Source of the DNA: Haloarchaeobius iranensis
GTDB taxonomy: Archaea > Halobacteriota > Halobacteria > Halobacteriales > Natrialbaceae
Assembly: GCF_900103505.1 (NCBI RefSeq)
Contig: NZ_FNIA01000008.1
Span: forward strand, 128,489-192,488
Length of the DNA stretch: 64,000 nucleotides
Direction: 5' to 3'
Shown: in pieces, positions 15,459-25,013 of the stretch
Layout: every line of letters begins with the position of its first letter
Numbering within the stretch: the stretch's first letter is position 1
Notes under the pieces: generated by a model
The model's database searches: none
The model's input: only the letters and a program-made list of their open reading frames with translations
What the model was told of the DNA's origin: nothing
Translations under genes and position numbers: made by a program

Positions 15459-16634
15459 CTAGTCGACGACGAGCTCGACCGGGTAGTCGACGAGGTTCTC
15501 GTAGCCGTCCTCGGTGACGACGACGATGTCCTCGATGCGGACGCCACCCACCGCGGGGTCGTACAGGCCGGGCTCGATGGTGATGATGTGGCCAGCCTGC
15601 AGCTCCTCGCCGTCACGGGAGACGGACGGTCCCTCGTGGACGTCGAGCCCGACGCCGTGGCCGGTCGAGTGGATGAAGCCGGTCTCGGTGCCGGGGTCTG
15701 TGAAGATGGTCGGGTAGCCGGCGTCCCGGTAGACGTCGACGACCGCCTGGTTCACCGCGTCGCCCGTCGCGCCCGCCTCGACGACGTCGAGTGCCGCCCG
15801 CCGGGCCTCGTCTGTCACCTCGTACCACTCGCGCTGCGTCTCGGACGGCTCGCCCTTCAGGAACGTCCGGGTCATGTCCGAGTGGTACTTCGACGCCTTG
15901 TCCTTCGGGAAGATGTCGACGATGACGAACTCGTTCGCGTGGATTGGACCGCTGCCGCGGTCGTGCGGGTCGGCGGCGTCCTCCCCGCAGGCGACGATGG
16001 TCTCGTCCAGCGCGCAGTCGTTGCGCAGCAGGCTGATCTCGATCTCCTGTTTCACGAACTCGCAGGTGAGCACCTCGCCGTCGGGCCGGTGGAGGACGCC
16101 GTCCTCGTCGACGCTCGCCTCGGCGACGAGCTCCTCTGCCCGGGCCATCGCGGCCTCGTTCGCGCGCTGGGCCGACCGGACGTTGTCGACCTCCTCGTCG
16201 GTCTTCACCGCGCGGATGTCGCCGACGATACCCTCGTCGTCGGGGACGACGGAGACGCCCTGGTTCCGGAGCCCGTCCGCCGCCCCCACGGGGAAGTCCC
16301 GACCGACGGCCACCGACTCACAGCCGAGGTCCGCGAGGAACTCGGCCTGGACGAGCTCGGTCGCCTTCTCGGCGCTGTGCTCGCGTCGTTTCTCCTGCAG
16401 TCCGTAGTCGGTGAGCCGTGCGACCCGGTCGAGCCGGCCCTCCTTCTTGGCCCGGCCGTACTCCAGCGACGAGACGAGCGCCGCCGTCTCGTCGGGTGTG
16501 TACACCGCGAAGAACGGATCGGGCGCGCCGAAGCCGGTCAGGTAGTAGCAGTCCGAGTTCGACTCGTCGTCGTAGAAGGCGTAGCCGTCGAGCTCCTGCT
16601 CGTCGAGGAAGTCGTCCAGTTCGGAGCGGTCCAT
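15459..16634 (-). CDS. M24 family metallopeptidase (Xaa-Pro dipeptidase/aminopeptidase)
   Basis: A 391-residue cytosolic peptidase of the pita-bread fold that removes residues next to proline. The N-terminal creatinase-like domain covers about 1-125 and includes YYLTGF. The catalytic domain holds the five metal ligands in order: Asp in VIVDIFP, Asp in SDMTRTF, His in STGHGVGLDVHE, Glu in IEPGLY and Glu in RIEDI. Length and motif spacing are standard. The ATG at 16634 leaves the usual short N-terminus. Single-gene unit; exact substrate (X-Pro dipeptides or longer peptides) cannot be read. Confidence 0.93.
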   Translation of the reverse strand: MDRSELDDFLDEQELDGYAFYDDESNSDCYYLTGFGAPDPFFAVYTPDETAALVSSLEYGRAKKEGRLDRVARLTDYGLQEKRREHSAEKATELVQAEFLADLGCESVAVGRDFPVGAADGLRNQGVSVVPDDEGIVGDIRAVKTDEEVDNVRSAQRANEAAMARAEELVAEASVDEDGVLHRPDGEVLTCEFVKQEIEISLLRNDCALDETIVACGEDAADPHDRGSGPIHANEFVIVDIFPKDKASKYHSDMTRTFLKGEPSETQREWYEVTDEARRAALDVVEAGATGDAVNQAVVDVYRDAGYPTIFTDPGTETGFIHSTGHGVGLDVHEGPSVSRDGEELQAGHIITIEPGLYDPAVGGVRIEDIVVVTEDGYENLVDYPVELVVD

Positions 16635-16710
16635 ACCGCGACAGTCCCCCGCAGCGAGTAAAAACCGTCCGGTTGGGGAACTGGACGGACGGGAGGGCCA
16701 TCGGTCCGGC

Positions 16711-17220
16711 CTACCCGAGTACCGCCACGTCGACCCGGTGTTCCCCCGCCGGCGTCGACAGCGAAACCTCGTTCACGAGGTGTCTCGTGACAGCCTCGCG
16801 CCACTCCTCGACAGCCGTCACGTGCCGCTCGTGGTGCGTCTCGACGTCGTACTCGCCTTCGGGCTCCGTGTCGACCGCCCGCGGATAGGGCGGGGCGTCG
16901 TCGTCGACCAGCCGGGACGGCGGGACGTGGAACGCACCGGTCCCCTCGTCGCGGCCCTCCGTGGTCCCGTCCGCGCCGATACGGTGGATTCGGGCGCGCA
17001 TCCGGCCGTTGAACGGCGGCGTGACCCGGAGCACAGTCTCGGTCCCCTGCTCGCATGCCTCCAGGGCGGCGAGTACGTCGCTGGCGTGGATCGCGAGCGA
17101 CCGGATCGCCGTCGGGTCGTCGTCCTCGCTCACGTCCGCACACTGGGTGGCGTCGAACTTGAGTAGTTCGCCGACGGTAATCTCACCGCTGTCGGTACGC
17201 TCATACCACGACCGCCCCAC
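16711..17220 (-). CDS. Conserved-looking haloarchaeal protein of unknown function
   Basis: About 169 residues, acidic and soluble, with no motif I recognise. The N-terminal part ([12 protein letters not shown], then [22 protein letters not shown]) looks like strand plus helix, the middle ([20 protein letters not shown]) is beta-rich, and the C-terminal part ([16 protein letters not shown]) is helical. The GTG at 17220 is the best available start, because further upstream the frame reads through the aroA start with arginine-rich shadow sequence. It leaves only 8 bp to the aroA ATG on the other strand, so a GTG at 17133 is an alternative. Partial family knowledge only. Confidence 0.6.
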   Translation of the reverse strand: MGRSWYERTDSGEITVGELLKFDATQCADVSEDDDPTAIRSLAIHASDVLAALEACEQGTETVLRVTPPFNGRMRARIHRIGADGTTEGRDEGTGAFHVPPSRLVDDDAPPYPRAVDTEPEGEYDVETHHERHVTAVEEWREAVTRHLVNEVSLSTPAGEHRVDVAVLG

Positions 17221-17228
17221 GACCGGGT

Positions 17229-18515
17229 ATGGACGTCTCCATCTCGCCTTCGACGGTCGACGGAACCGCCAGGGCACCACCCTCCAAGAGCTACACCCAC
17301 CGGGCTATCCTCGCGGCGGGGTACGCCGAGGGAGCCGTCGTGACGGACCCGCTGCTCAGCGCCGACACGCGAGCGACGGCCCGCGCCGTCGAGGCGTTCG
17401 GGGGGACGGTCGAGATAGCTGCCGACGAGAGCCGTCTGGAGGTCGACGGCTTCGACGGGTCCCCGGCAGTGCCCGCTGACGTGGTCGACTGTGCGAACAG
17501 CGGGACGACGATGCGACTCGTCGCGGCCGCTGCCGGCCTGGTGGACGGGACGACGGTCCTCACCGGGGACGAGTCGCTCCGGTCCCGGCCGCAGGGCCCA
17601 CTGCTCGACGCCATCGCCGACCTCGGTGGGCGGGGCGAGAGCACGCGCCGGAACGGGCAGGCTCCGCTCGTCGTCACCGGCCCCATCGCCGGCGGCACCG
17701 TCGCAATCCCCGGCGACGTCTCCTCGCAGTACGTCACCGCCCTGCTCATGGCCGGGGCGAACACCGACGGGGGCATCCGGGTCGACCTCGAGACCGAGCT
17801 GAAGTCCGCTCCGTACGTCGACATCACGCTGGACGTGCTGGACGCGTTCGGCGTCGAGGCCGAGCGGACGGCCGACGGCTTCGCGGTCGAGGGCGGTCAG
17901 CGGTACGACGCGGGCGGCGAGTACGCGGTCCCCGGAGACTTCTCCTCGCTCTCGTACCTGCTTGCGGCCGGGGCCATCGCGGCCCCCGACGGGCTCACGC
18001 TCGAAGGAGCAGTGCCGAGCGCGCAGGGGGACACCGCCATCGTCGACATCGTCGAGCGCATGGGCGCGACGGTCGACTGGGACCGCGAGGCAGGCACCAT
18101 CCACGTCTCGCAGTCGCCGCTCTCCGGAGTCACGGTCGACGTGGGCGATACGCCGGATCTCCTGCCGACCATCGCCGCGCTCGGGGCCGTCGCAGACGGC
18201 GAGACGCGAATCGAGAACGTCGAGCACGTCCGCTACAAGGAGACGGACCGCGTGAGCGCGATGGCGGAGGAGCTCGCGAAACTCGGCGCGACCGTCACCG
18301 AACACGAGGACGAACTGGTCGTCCACGGCGACGAGAGCGACCTGGTCGGGGCACGTGTCGACGGCCGCAAGGACCATCGTATCGTGATGGCGCTGTCGGT
18401 GGCGGGGCTCGTCGCCGCCGGTGGGACGACCGTCGAGGGCAACGAGCACGTCGACGTCTCCTTCCCGGACTTCTTCGACGTGCTCGCCGATCTCGGAACG
18501 ACCGTGCGCCGCTGA
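17229..18515 (+). CDS. aroA: 3-phosphoshikimate 1-carboxyvinyltransferase (EPSP synthase)
   Basis: Sixth step of the shikimate pathway, joining phosphoenolpyruvate to shikimate 3-phosphate. The 428-residue length and two-domain inside-out barrel are standard. Substrate-binding motifs are all present: PPSKSYTHR near residue 17, ANSGTTMRL near 89, SRPQGPLLD near 118, SSQYVTALL near 165, PDLLPT near 308, then RYKETDR and DHRIVMAL. Starts at the ATG 17229, 8 bp from the divergent gene. It works with aroC and tyrA in this region; other shikimate genes are not in the window. Confidence 0.97.
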   Translation: MDVSISPSTVDGTARAPPSKSYTHRAILAAGYAEGAVVTDPLLSADTRATARAVEAFGGTVEIAADESRLEVDGFDGSPAVPADVVDCANSGTTMRLVAAAAGLVDGTTVLTGDESLRSRPQGPLLDAIADLGGRGESTRRNGQAPLVVTGPIAGGTVAIPGDVSSQYVTALLMAGANTDGGIRVDLETELKSAPYVDITLDVLDAFGVEAERTADGFAVEGGQRYDAGGEYAVPGDFSSLSYLLAAGAIAAPDGLTLEGAVPSAQGDTAIVDIVERMGATVDWDREAGTIHVSQSPLSGVTVDVGDTPDLLPTIAALGAVADGETRIENVEHVRYKETDRVSAMAEELAKLGATVTEHEDELVVHGDESDLVGARVDGRKDHRIVMALSVAGLVAAGGTTVEGNEHVDVSFPDFFDVLADLGTTVRR

Positions 18516-18562
18516 CCCACACGACCAGGGGCTCTTTTTGACTGGTGGTCGTTCGTCTGGGT

Positions 18563-19801
18563 ATGCTCCGGACGGACGTGGCGGCGTCGCTACGGGACCG
18601 GTTCGAGGACGACGGCTTCCTGTTCCCCGACTACGACGGCTACTGTTTCGCTAACGTGCCGGGGTCGGTCGCGTCGCTCCTCGGCGCGGACGCCGGCCGG
18701 TCCCTGCCGGCGGACACCTTCGGCGGGGTCGACACCGACGACATCGAGACGGTGCTCGTCGTGCTCGTCGACGGCTTCGGCTGGACGCAGTGGCGTCGGG
18801 AGCGCACGCACCACGGGTTCCTCGACCGGCTCTCCGCGGCGGCGCGGGTGACGCCGCTCACCTCCATCTACCCGAGCGAGACGGCGGCCGCCATCACGAC
18901 GTTCCACACGGGAGCACTCCCGGCGAAGCACGGCGTCGTCGGCTGGAACGTCCACGACCCCGCGTCCGGTGAGACGTTCGAGGCGCTCCCGTTCCTGACG
19001 AAAGCCGGCGAGGAGCCGAACGGCCTCGGACCGGACGACGTGTTCGACGCGGACGCCATCTACCCATCGCTGGCCGAGCAGGGCGTCGAGGCCCACCACG
19101 CCGTCCCGTTCGAGGAGACCTACGAGGGGGCGACGGCGCACACCTACGGCTCGCTCGACGAGCTGCCCGGGCAGCTTCGGGCGGCGGTCGACGCCGCCGA
19201 CGGTCGGTCGTACTGCTTCTGCTACGTCCCGCACGTCGACCACGAAGGACACAGGACGGGAACGCGTTCGGACGCGTATCGCGAGACCGTCGGCGAGGTG
19301 TTCGAGGCCGTAGAGCGCGCGCTCGCCGGGCTCGACGACGAGACGCGCGAGGAGACGCTGTTGCTGGTGACCGCCGACCACGGGCACGTCGACACCGACC
19401 CCGCGCACAACGTCGACCTGGACGCGGACGCCGAGCTCGTCGACGCGCTGGCGGAGGGCCCCGACGGCGAGCCGATCCGCTTCGCGGGCAGCCCACGCAA
19501 CGTCCAGCTTCACTTGCAACGGGGGCGTGTGGGACCGACGGCCGACCGGCTGGCGGCTTCACTCGACGCCCGTGTGCTCACGCAGTCGCTGGCGCTGGAG
19601 CGCGAGCTGTTCGGCGATGTCGAACCGTCGGAACGGTTCCTGCGTCGACTCGGTGACCTGGTGCTGACCCACCGCGACCTCGGGACGTGGTGGGGCGACC
19701 ACGAGCCCGAGGAGCTGGCGCTGGTCGGGATGCACGGAGGGTTACATCCCGAGGAGATGTTGACCGCGGTCGCGGCCGTCCGGCTCTCCGAGCTGTTCTG
19801 A
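18563..19801 (+). CDS. Alkaline phosphatase superfamily protein (nucleotide pyrophosphatase type)
   Basis: A 412-residue member of the type I phosphodiesterase/nucleotide pyrophosphatase branch of the alkaline phosphatase superfamily. Metal and nucleophile motifs are visible: VDGFG (Asp), TSIYPSETAAA with the Thr nucleophile, FHTGALPAKHG, VPHVDHEGH (Asp/His) and VTADHGHVDT (Asp/His). No signal peptide, so it is probably cytosolic. The ATG at 18563 is preferred to a GTG at 18545 because a T-run (18533-18539) then sits about 25 bp upstream. It lies between aroA and aroC on the same strand; substrate unknown. Confidence 0.85.
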   Translation: MLRTDVAASLRDRFEDDGFLFPDYDGYCFANVPGSVASLLGADAGRSLPADTFGGVDTDDIETVLVVLVDGFGWTQWRRERTHHGFLDRLSAAARVTPLTSIYPSETAAAITTFHTGALPAKHGVVGWNVHDPASGETFEALPFLTKAGEEPNGLGPDDVFDADAIYPSLAEQGVEAHHAVPFEETYEGATAHTYGSLDELPGQLRAAVDAADGRSYCFCYVPHVDHEGHRTGTRSDAYRETVGEVFEAVERALAGLDDETREETLLLVTADHGHVDTDPAHNVDLDADAELVDALAEGPDGEPIRFAGSPRNVQLHLQRGRVGPTADRLAASLDARVLTQSLALERELFGDVEPSERFLRRLGDLVLTHRDLGTWWGDHEPEELALVGMHGGLHPEEMLTAVAAVRLSELF

Positions 19802-19984
19802 GGGGCTTCCTTTCGGGGCTGACAGGCGACGCTCGCAGGGGTCCCCGCACGCTGCGTCGCACAACCACGGGGCGCGCAGGGGTCTCGGTCAGGTCACGCC
19901 GGCCCTGCGCCCGGCATCGTACTTCAACGGTCAGTTCTGGCGCAGTCTAGAACACCTAAATCCCCACGTCACCGAGACGGGGAC

Positions 19985-21130
19985 ATGAACGGCAATCGCT
20001 TCGGTCGTCTGTTCCAGCTGACCACGTTCGGGGAGAGCCACGGGGAGGCGATGGGCGTGACAGTCTCCGGCTGTCCCGCCGGTCTGGAACTCGACGAGGC
20101 GGACGTACAGGCGGAGTTGGACCGACGCAAGCCGGGGCAGTCACACATCACGACAAGCCGCGGCGAACCGGACGCGGTCGCCATCAAGTCCGGCGTGCAG
20201 GACGGGTACACCACCGGGACGCCCATCGGGATGGTCATCGAGAACAAGGACGCCCGGTCGGGCAAGTACGAGCCGTTCATCACGGCCCCCCGGCCGAGCC
20301 ACGGCGACTTCACCTACTCCGCGAAGTTCGGGACGCGGAACTGGGGTGGCGGCGGCCGCTCGTCGGCCCGGGAGACGGTGAACTGGGTCGCAGCGGGCGC
20401 CATCGCCAAGAAGATTCTCGCCACCGAGGGCGTCGAGGTGCGGGCGCACGTCAACCAGATCGGCGACATCGAGGCCCCGCCGGTCTCCTGGGAGGACCTG
20501 GGCGAGCACACCGAGGAGAACGAGGTTCGCTGTGCGCACCCCGAGACCGCGGAGGAGATGCGCGATCTGATCGACGAGTACCAGGAGGCGGGCGACTCCA
20601 TCGGCGGGAGCGTCTACTTCGAGACGCGCGGGGTACCCCGTGGGCTCGGCGCGCCACGGTTCGACGGCGTTCCGTCGCGGCTCGGGCAGGCGTTCATGTC
20701 CATCCCGGCGACGACGGCGTTCGAGTTCGGCCTCGGCCGTGGCGCGCGAGAGGTCGCCGGTATCGACCGGAACGAGGACTGGGAGTTCGATGCGGACGGC
20801 GACCCCGTCCCGGTCGGCAACGACCACGGCGGCTTGCAGGGCGGCATCACGACGGGCGAGCCGATCTACGGCGAGATAACCTGGCACGCGCCCACGTCGA
20901 TTCCGAAGGAGCAGACGACGGTCGACTGGGAGACGGGCGAGGAGAAGGAGGCGCAGGTCATCGGCCGCCACGACCCGGTGCTGCCACCGCGTGCGGTTCC
21001 GGTCGTGGAGGCGATGCTCGCCTGCACGCTGCTTGACTTCATGCTGCTCGGCGGGCGCATCAACCCGGACCGGCTGGACGGCCAGCCCGGCGAGTACGAC
21101 ACCGACTACCACCCGAGTCAGCCCGAATAG
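19985..21130 (+). CDS. aroC: Chorismate synthase
   Basis: Last step of the shikimate pathway: converts EPSP to chorismate with reduced FMN. The 381-residue length fits. Signatures are the N-terminal GNRFGRLFQLTTFGESHG, the GYTTGTPIGMVIEN region, the phosphate-binding RPSHGDFTY with WGGGGRSSARET, GNDHGGLQGG and the C-terminal RHDPVLPPRAVPVVEAM. Together with aroA 1.5 kb upstream it marks an aromatic pathway segment. The 183 bp before it (19802-19984) carry no gene; CTAAATC near 19955 may be its TATA region. Confidence 0.97.
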   Translation: MNGNRFGRLFQLTTFGESHGEAMGVTVSGCPAGLELDEADVQAELDRRKPGQSHITTSRGEPDAVAIKSGVQDGYTTGTPIGMVIENKDARSGKYEPFITAPRPSHGDFTYSAKFGTRNWGGGGRSSARETVNWVAAGAIAKKILATEGVEVRAHVNQIGDIEAPPVSWEDLGEHTEENEVRCAHPETAEEMRDLIDEYQEAGDSIGGSVYFETRGVPRGLGAPRFDGVPSRLGQAFMSIPATTAFEFGLGRGAREVAGIDRNEDWEFDADGDPVPVGNDHGGLQGGITTGEPIYGEITWHAPTSIPKEQTTVDWETGEEKEAQVIGRHDPVLPPRAVPVVEAMLACTLLDFMLLGGRINPDRLDGQPGEYDTDYHPSQPE

Positions 21131-21156
21131 CCCGGCGTCAGCCGGTTGGTGGTGAC

Positions 21157-21363
21157 TCAGTCGAGGAGGCCCATGTCCTCCGCGACGAGGTCGTTCAGCT
21201 GGTCGAGCACGTCGGGGTCGACCCGTGCGCCCGGTTCTCCGTCGTGGAGCTGTTCGTTGTGCCGGGCGACCGCGTCTTCGACCTCGCTGAAGGGGACGGC
21301 GGTCCGTGTGTCGCAGTCTGCACAGACGACCGGAATCTCGGGCAGTTCGTCGTCGCTGGTCAT
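21157..21363 (-). CDS. Small CxxC protein, unknown function
   Basis: A 68-residue acidic protein. The N-terminal VVCADCDTRTAVPF segment contains a CxxC pair that could be half of a zinc knuckle or a redox pair; only two cysteines are present, so zinc binding would need a dimer or other ligands. The C-terminal half, VDPDVLDQLNDLVAED, is helical. It lies convergent to aroC and divergent from porA. No family recognised with confidence. Confidence 0.65.
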   Translation of the reverse strand: MTSDDELPEIPVVCADCDTRTAVPFSEVEDAVARHNEQLHDGEPGARVDPDVLDQLNDLVAEDMGLLD

Positions 21364-21542
21364 GCTCGAACCGAGCCGGTTCCGGATTAAAGTTCGTGCG
21401 GTTCGCCCCGGCGTTCGGTCCGTCGACGGCCGCGCCGTCGGTCTATAACGATTATTCCATGCTAATGTATAGCAAAGGCTTTAGTCCGACTCCATCCAAA
21501 TCCCTACTACACTGGCCTTACAGGGGGCCGTGATTACTGAGC

Positions 21543-23453
21543 ATGACTGATGACGAACTTATCTGGCGGATCGCAGGCGGTTCCGGAGACGGGATCGACT
21601 CGACGAGCCAGAACTTCGCGAAGGCCCTGATGCGGTCGGGGCTCGATATCTTCACACACCGCCACTACCCATCTCGAATCCGTGGTGGCCACACGTACGT
21701 GGAGATCCGAGCAGCAGGGCACGAGGTACAGTCCCGCGGTGACGGCTACAACTTCCTGCTCGCGCTGGGCGACTCGTTCGCCCGGAACCCGAAGGAGGAG
21801 GCCGTCTACGGCGACGAGGAGATCAAACCGCTCTCGGAGAACCTCGACGAGCTCCGCGAAGGTGGGGTCATCGTCTACGACTCCGGGCTCCTGGAGGACG
21901 ACGACGTGGCAGAGCTGAACCTCGAGGAACGCGCCGAGGAGAACGACTGGCACGTCTTCCCCATCGACCTCCGCGGCATGGCCAAGGAGCACGGCCGCGA
22001 GGTCATGCGGAACACGGCCGGCGTCGGCGTCACCGCCGCGCTGCTGGAGATGGACCTCGACCACATCGAGGACCTGATGACGGACGCGATGTCCGGGGAC
22101 GTCCTCGAGGCGAACCTCTCCATCCTGCGCGATGCCTACGAGATGGCCCAGGCGGAGTACGAGTTCGAGCACGACGTGCGCGCCCCCTCGGGCGAGCACG
22201 ACGAGGAGCAGGTCCTCGTCTCCGGCTCGAACGCCATCGCCTACGGTGCCATCGACGAGGGCTGTCGCTTCATCGCGGGCTACCCGATGACGCCGTGGAC
22301 CGACGTGTTCACCATCATGACACAGAACCTGCCGAAGATGGGCGGCATCTCCGAGCAGGTCGAGGACGAGATCGCCGCGGCCGCGCTCGCCGTCGGTGCG
22401 AGCCACGCCGGCGTGAAGGCCATGTCCGGGTCGTCCGGCGGTGGCTTCGCGCTGATGTCCGAGCCGCTCGGTCTCGCGGAGATGACCGAGACGCCGCTCG
22501 TGCTCGTCGAGTCCATGCGAGCCGGCCCGTCGACCGGCATGCCAACGAAGCCCGAGCAGGCGGACCTCGAGCACGTCCTCTACACCTCCCAGGGTGACTC
22601 CCAGCGCGTCGTCTTCGCGCCCGGGAACATCGAGGAGGCGTACGACCAGACCCGGATGGCGTTCCACATCGCCTACGAGTACCAGATTCCGGCCATCCTC
22701 ATCTACGACCAGAAGCTCTCCGGCGAGAACAAGAACGTCGACGAGAGCTTCTTCGACCGCGAGCCCAACCCGACGCTCGGCTCGACGCTCACCGAGGAGG
22801 AGCTGCAGGAGGCCGCCCACGAGGCGTCGGGCAAGTTCATGCGCTTCCAGTCCGACCCCGACGAGACCGAGAACGGCGTCAGCCCCCGCTCCCTGCCGGG
22901 ACAGAAGGGCGGTCGCTACCTCGCGTCGGGCAACGAGCACTGGCCGTCCGGCCACATCGCCGAGGACCCGGACAACCGCGTCCTCCAGATGGACCGCCGG
23001 ACGCGCAAGCTCGACTCCATCCGCGAGGAGCTCGACGAGGAGCACGACTCCCAGCAGACGTACTTCGGCGACGAGTCCGCGGACCTCGGAATCATCACCT
23101 GGGGCTCCCAGCAGGGCACCGTCGAGGAGGCCGTCGAACGCCTCAACGACGCCGGCCACGCCGTCAAGGGCATCGGCGTCTCCGACATGATGCCGTTCCC
23201 CGATGCCGAGCTGACCGAGTTCCTGGAGAGCGTCGACGAGGCGCTCGTCGTGGAGATGAACGCCTCCGCGCAGTTCCGCGGCCTGCTCCAGAAGGAGCTG
23301 GGCCGGTTCGGGCCGAAGCTCACCTCGATGCTCAAGTACAACGGGAACCCGTTCGAGCCCGGCGAGATCGTCGAGGGCTTCCAGATCCGCCTCGGTGGCG
23401 ACTCGGCCGAGCCGACAGCACAGGTGCGATTCGAACCAGCAGCAGGTGATTAG
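21543..23453 (+). CDS. porA: Pyruvate:ferredoxin oxidoreductase, subunit alpha
   Basis: Large subunit of the CoA-dependent two-subunit 2-oxoacid:ferredoxin oxidoreductase that replaces pyruvate dehydrogenase in haloarchaea. The N-terminal gamma-type domain (about 1-190) begins IWRIAGGSGDGIDST and includes RIRGGHTYVEIR. The alpha domain follows (from ~210: GSNAIAYGAIDEGCRFIAGYPMTP, then GSSGGGFALM and GPSTGMPTKPEQAD). The last ~130 residues form domain III, probably for CoA binding. At 636 residues it fits PorA better than the shorter 2-oxoglutarate paralogue KorA. PorB follows after 3 bp. The long antisense frame is a shadow. Confidence 0.9.
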   Translation: MTDDELIWRIAGGSGDGIDSTSQNFAKALMRSGLDIFTHRHYPSRIRGGHTYVEIRAAGHEVQSRGDGYNFLLALGDSFARNPKEEAVYGDEEIKPLSENLDELREGGVIVYDSGLLEDDDVAELNLEERAEENDWHVFPIDLRGMAKEHGREVMRNTAGVGVTAALLEMDLDHIEDLMTDAMSGDVLEANLSILRDAYEMAQAEYEFEHDVRAPSGEHDEEQVLVSGSNAIAYGAIDEGCRFIAGYPMTPWTDVFTIMTQNLPKMGGISEQVEDEIAAAALAVGASHAGVKAMSGSSGGGFALMSEPLGLAEMTETPLVLVESMRAGPSTGMPTKPEQADLEHVLYTSQGDSQRVVFAPGNIEEAYDQTRMAFHIAYEYQIPAILIYDQKLSGENKNVDESFFDREPNPTLGSTLTEEELQEAAHEASGKFMRFQSDPDETENGVSPRSLPGQKGGRYLASGNEHWPSGHIAEDPDNRVLQMDRRTRKLDSIREELDEEHDSQQTYFGDESADLGIITWGSQQGTVEEAVERLNDAGHAVKGIGVSDMMPFPDAELTEFLESVDEALVVEMNASAQFRGLLQKELGRFGPKLTSMLKYNGNPFEPGEIVEGFQIRLGGDSAEPTAQVRFEPAAGD

Positions 23454-23456
23454 ACC

Positions 23457-24392
23457 ATGAGTGCATTCAACGCGATCGGAGAGGAACGAGAGATCGACCG
23501 GGACGAGTTCACCCCCGGTAACGAGCCCCAGCCGACGTGGTGTCCGGGCTGTGGCGACTTCGGCGTCCTGAAGGCGCTGAAGCAGGCCCTGCCCGAGGTC
23601 GGCCGTAACCCGGAGGAGGTCCTGACCGTCACCGGCATCGGCTGCTCGGGCAAGCTGAACAGCTACCTCGACAGCTACGGCTTCCACACTATCCACGGCC
23701 GCTCGCTGCCCGTTGCCCGGGCCGCGAAGCTGGCCAACCCGGAGCTCGAGGTCGTCGCCGCCGGCGGCGACGGTGACGGCTACGGCATCGGCGGGAACCA
23801 CTTCATCCACACCGCCCGGGAGAACCACGACATGACCTACATCGTGTTCAACAACGAGGTCTTCGGCCTGACGAAGGGCCAGACCTCGCCTACCTCCCCG
23901 AAGGGCCACAAGTCCAAGACCCAGCCGTCGGGGAGCGCGAAGACGCCCATCCGGCCGCTGTCGCAGTCGCTCAACGCCGGCGCGGGCTACATCGCCCGCA
24001 CCGCGGCTGTCAACCCGAACCAGGCCAAGGAGATAATCAAGGAGGCCATCGAGTACGACGGCTTCGCGCACATCGACTTCCTCACCCAGTGCCCGACCTG
24101 GAACAAGGACGCGAAGCAGTACGTGCCGTACGTCGACATCCAGGACTCCGACGACTACGACCACGACATCCACGACCGGACCGAGGCGTCGCAGATGATG
24201 TTCGAGACGGAGAACAAGCTCTACGAGGGCGAGGTGCTCACCGGTCGCTACTACGTCGACGACGAGAGCCCCTCCTACCAGCAGGAGAAGCAGGCCATCG
24301 GCGAGATGCCGGATGAGCCGCTCGTCGAGCGCTACTTCGACGACGACTACGAGTGGGAGCGCAGCTACGACCTGCTCGACCGTCACAAGTAG
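23457..24392 (+). CDS. porB: Pyruvate:ferredoxin oxidoreductase, subunit beta
   Basis: Small subunit (311 residues) that binds thiamine diphosphate and the [4Fe-4S] cluster. The first cluster ligands are in TWCPGCGDFG near residue 22; a further Cys is in GIGCSGKLNSY. The ThDP-binding motif GDGDGYGIGGNHF lies near residue 103, ending in NNEVFGLTKGQ with TSPTSPKG for the substrate loop. The C-terminus YEWERSYDLLDRHK matches the haloarchaeal PorB form I remember. The short 3-bp gap to porA means one transcript; electrons go to a 2Fe-2S ferredoxin. An Lrp-type regulator follows. Confidence 0.92.
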   Translation: MSAFNAIGEEREIDRDEFTPGNEPQPTWCPGCGDFGVLKALKQALPEVGRNPEEVLTVTGIGCSGKLNSYLDSYGFHTIHGRSLPVARAAKLANPELEVVAAGGDGDGYGIGGNHFIHTARENHDMTYIVFNNEVFGLTKGQTSPTSPKGHKSKTQPSGSAKTPIRPLSQSLNAGAGYIARTAAVNPNQAKEIIKEAIEYDGFAHIDFLTQCPTWNKDAKQYVPYVDIQDSDDYDHDIHDRTEASQMMFETENKLYEGEVLTGRYYVDDESPSYQQEKQAIGEMPDEPLVERYFDDDYEWERSYDLLDRHK

Positions 24393-24460
24393 CGCCGTCG
24401 CTCGGTTTCGCCGCGCCCGCCCGGGACGTTTTGCGAACCATTCCCACCGTTTTCGGATTC

Positions 24461-24473
24461 ATAACTTATTTTT
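24461..24473 (+). promoter_or_regulatory. TATA box of the Lrp regulator
   Basis: ATAACTTATTTTT ends 22 bp before the ATG at 24496, in a GC-rich surrounding. The position fits a leaderless mRNA, so the regulator has its own promoter apart from porAB. Confidence 0.7.
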
Positions 24474-24495
24474 CTGCCGACGCAAACTCTACTGT

Positions 24496-24924
24496 ATGAG
24501 CACCGAATCGACGGCCGACCGTATCCTCTCTGTGCTGGAGGAAGACGCACAGGCCTCCTATGCGGAAATCGCTGAACGCGCCGAGGTGTCGAAACCCACC
24601 GTCCGGAAGTACATCAGTCAGCTCGAGGAGGAGGGTGTCATCGTCGGCTACTCGGCCGACGTCGACCCGAAGAAGCTCTCCAGCCAGTCGATCGCACTGG
24701 TGGGCATCGACGTGGCATCGGAGCGCTACGTCGAGGCCACCCGCGCACTCAAAGAGCTGGACGCCGTCGAGTCGCTGTACACCTCCAGCGGTGACCACAT
24801 GCTGATGGCCGAGGTCCGGGCCGCGGACGGCGACGAGCTCGGCGACGTCATCCACGACGCGGTGCTCTCCATCGAGGGAGTCACCGCTGCACACCCGTCG
24901 TTCCTCCAGGAACGCCTGAAGTAA
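24496..24924 (+). CDS. lrpA1: Lrp/AsnC-family transcription regulator
   Basis: A 142-residue Lrp/AsnC protein. The N-terminal winged helix contains ASYAEIAERAEVSKPTVRKY as recognition region, with the usual linker GVIVGYSADVDPKKL. The C-terminal RAM ligand domain runs from ~60 (ALVGIDVASERYVEA) to the YTSSGDHMLMAEV strand, and the end TAAHPSFLQERLK is typical. From memory, LrpA1 of Halobacterium salinarum is encoded next to porAB and looks the same, so I use that symbol; it may respond to amino acids and act on metabolic genes. Its targets here are unknown. The ATG at 24496 fits the TATA box. Confidence 0.8.
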   Translation: MSTESTADRILSVLEEDAQASYAEIAERAEVSKPTVRKYISQLEEEGVIVGYSADVDPKKLSSQSIALVGIDVASERYVEATRALKELDAVESLYTSSGDHMLMAEVRAADGDELGDVIHDAVLSIEGVTAAHPSFLQERLK

Positions 24925-25013
24925 CGCCCGACGGACGGGAGCCGTCGGGCCGGACGCAGGCCGTCGGTGCCGCCACCGGGCTCCTTTTGCACTCGGATTC
25001 CCTACACGTACGC

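Noticed and set aside
21534..24386. 950-codon minus-strand frame across porA and porB
   Set aside because: Shadow of two well supported genes; it crosses both gene boundaries and has no recognisable fold.
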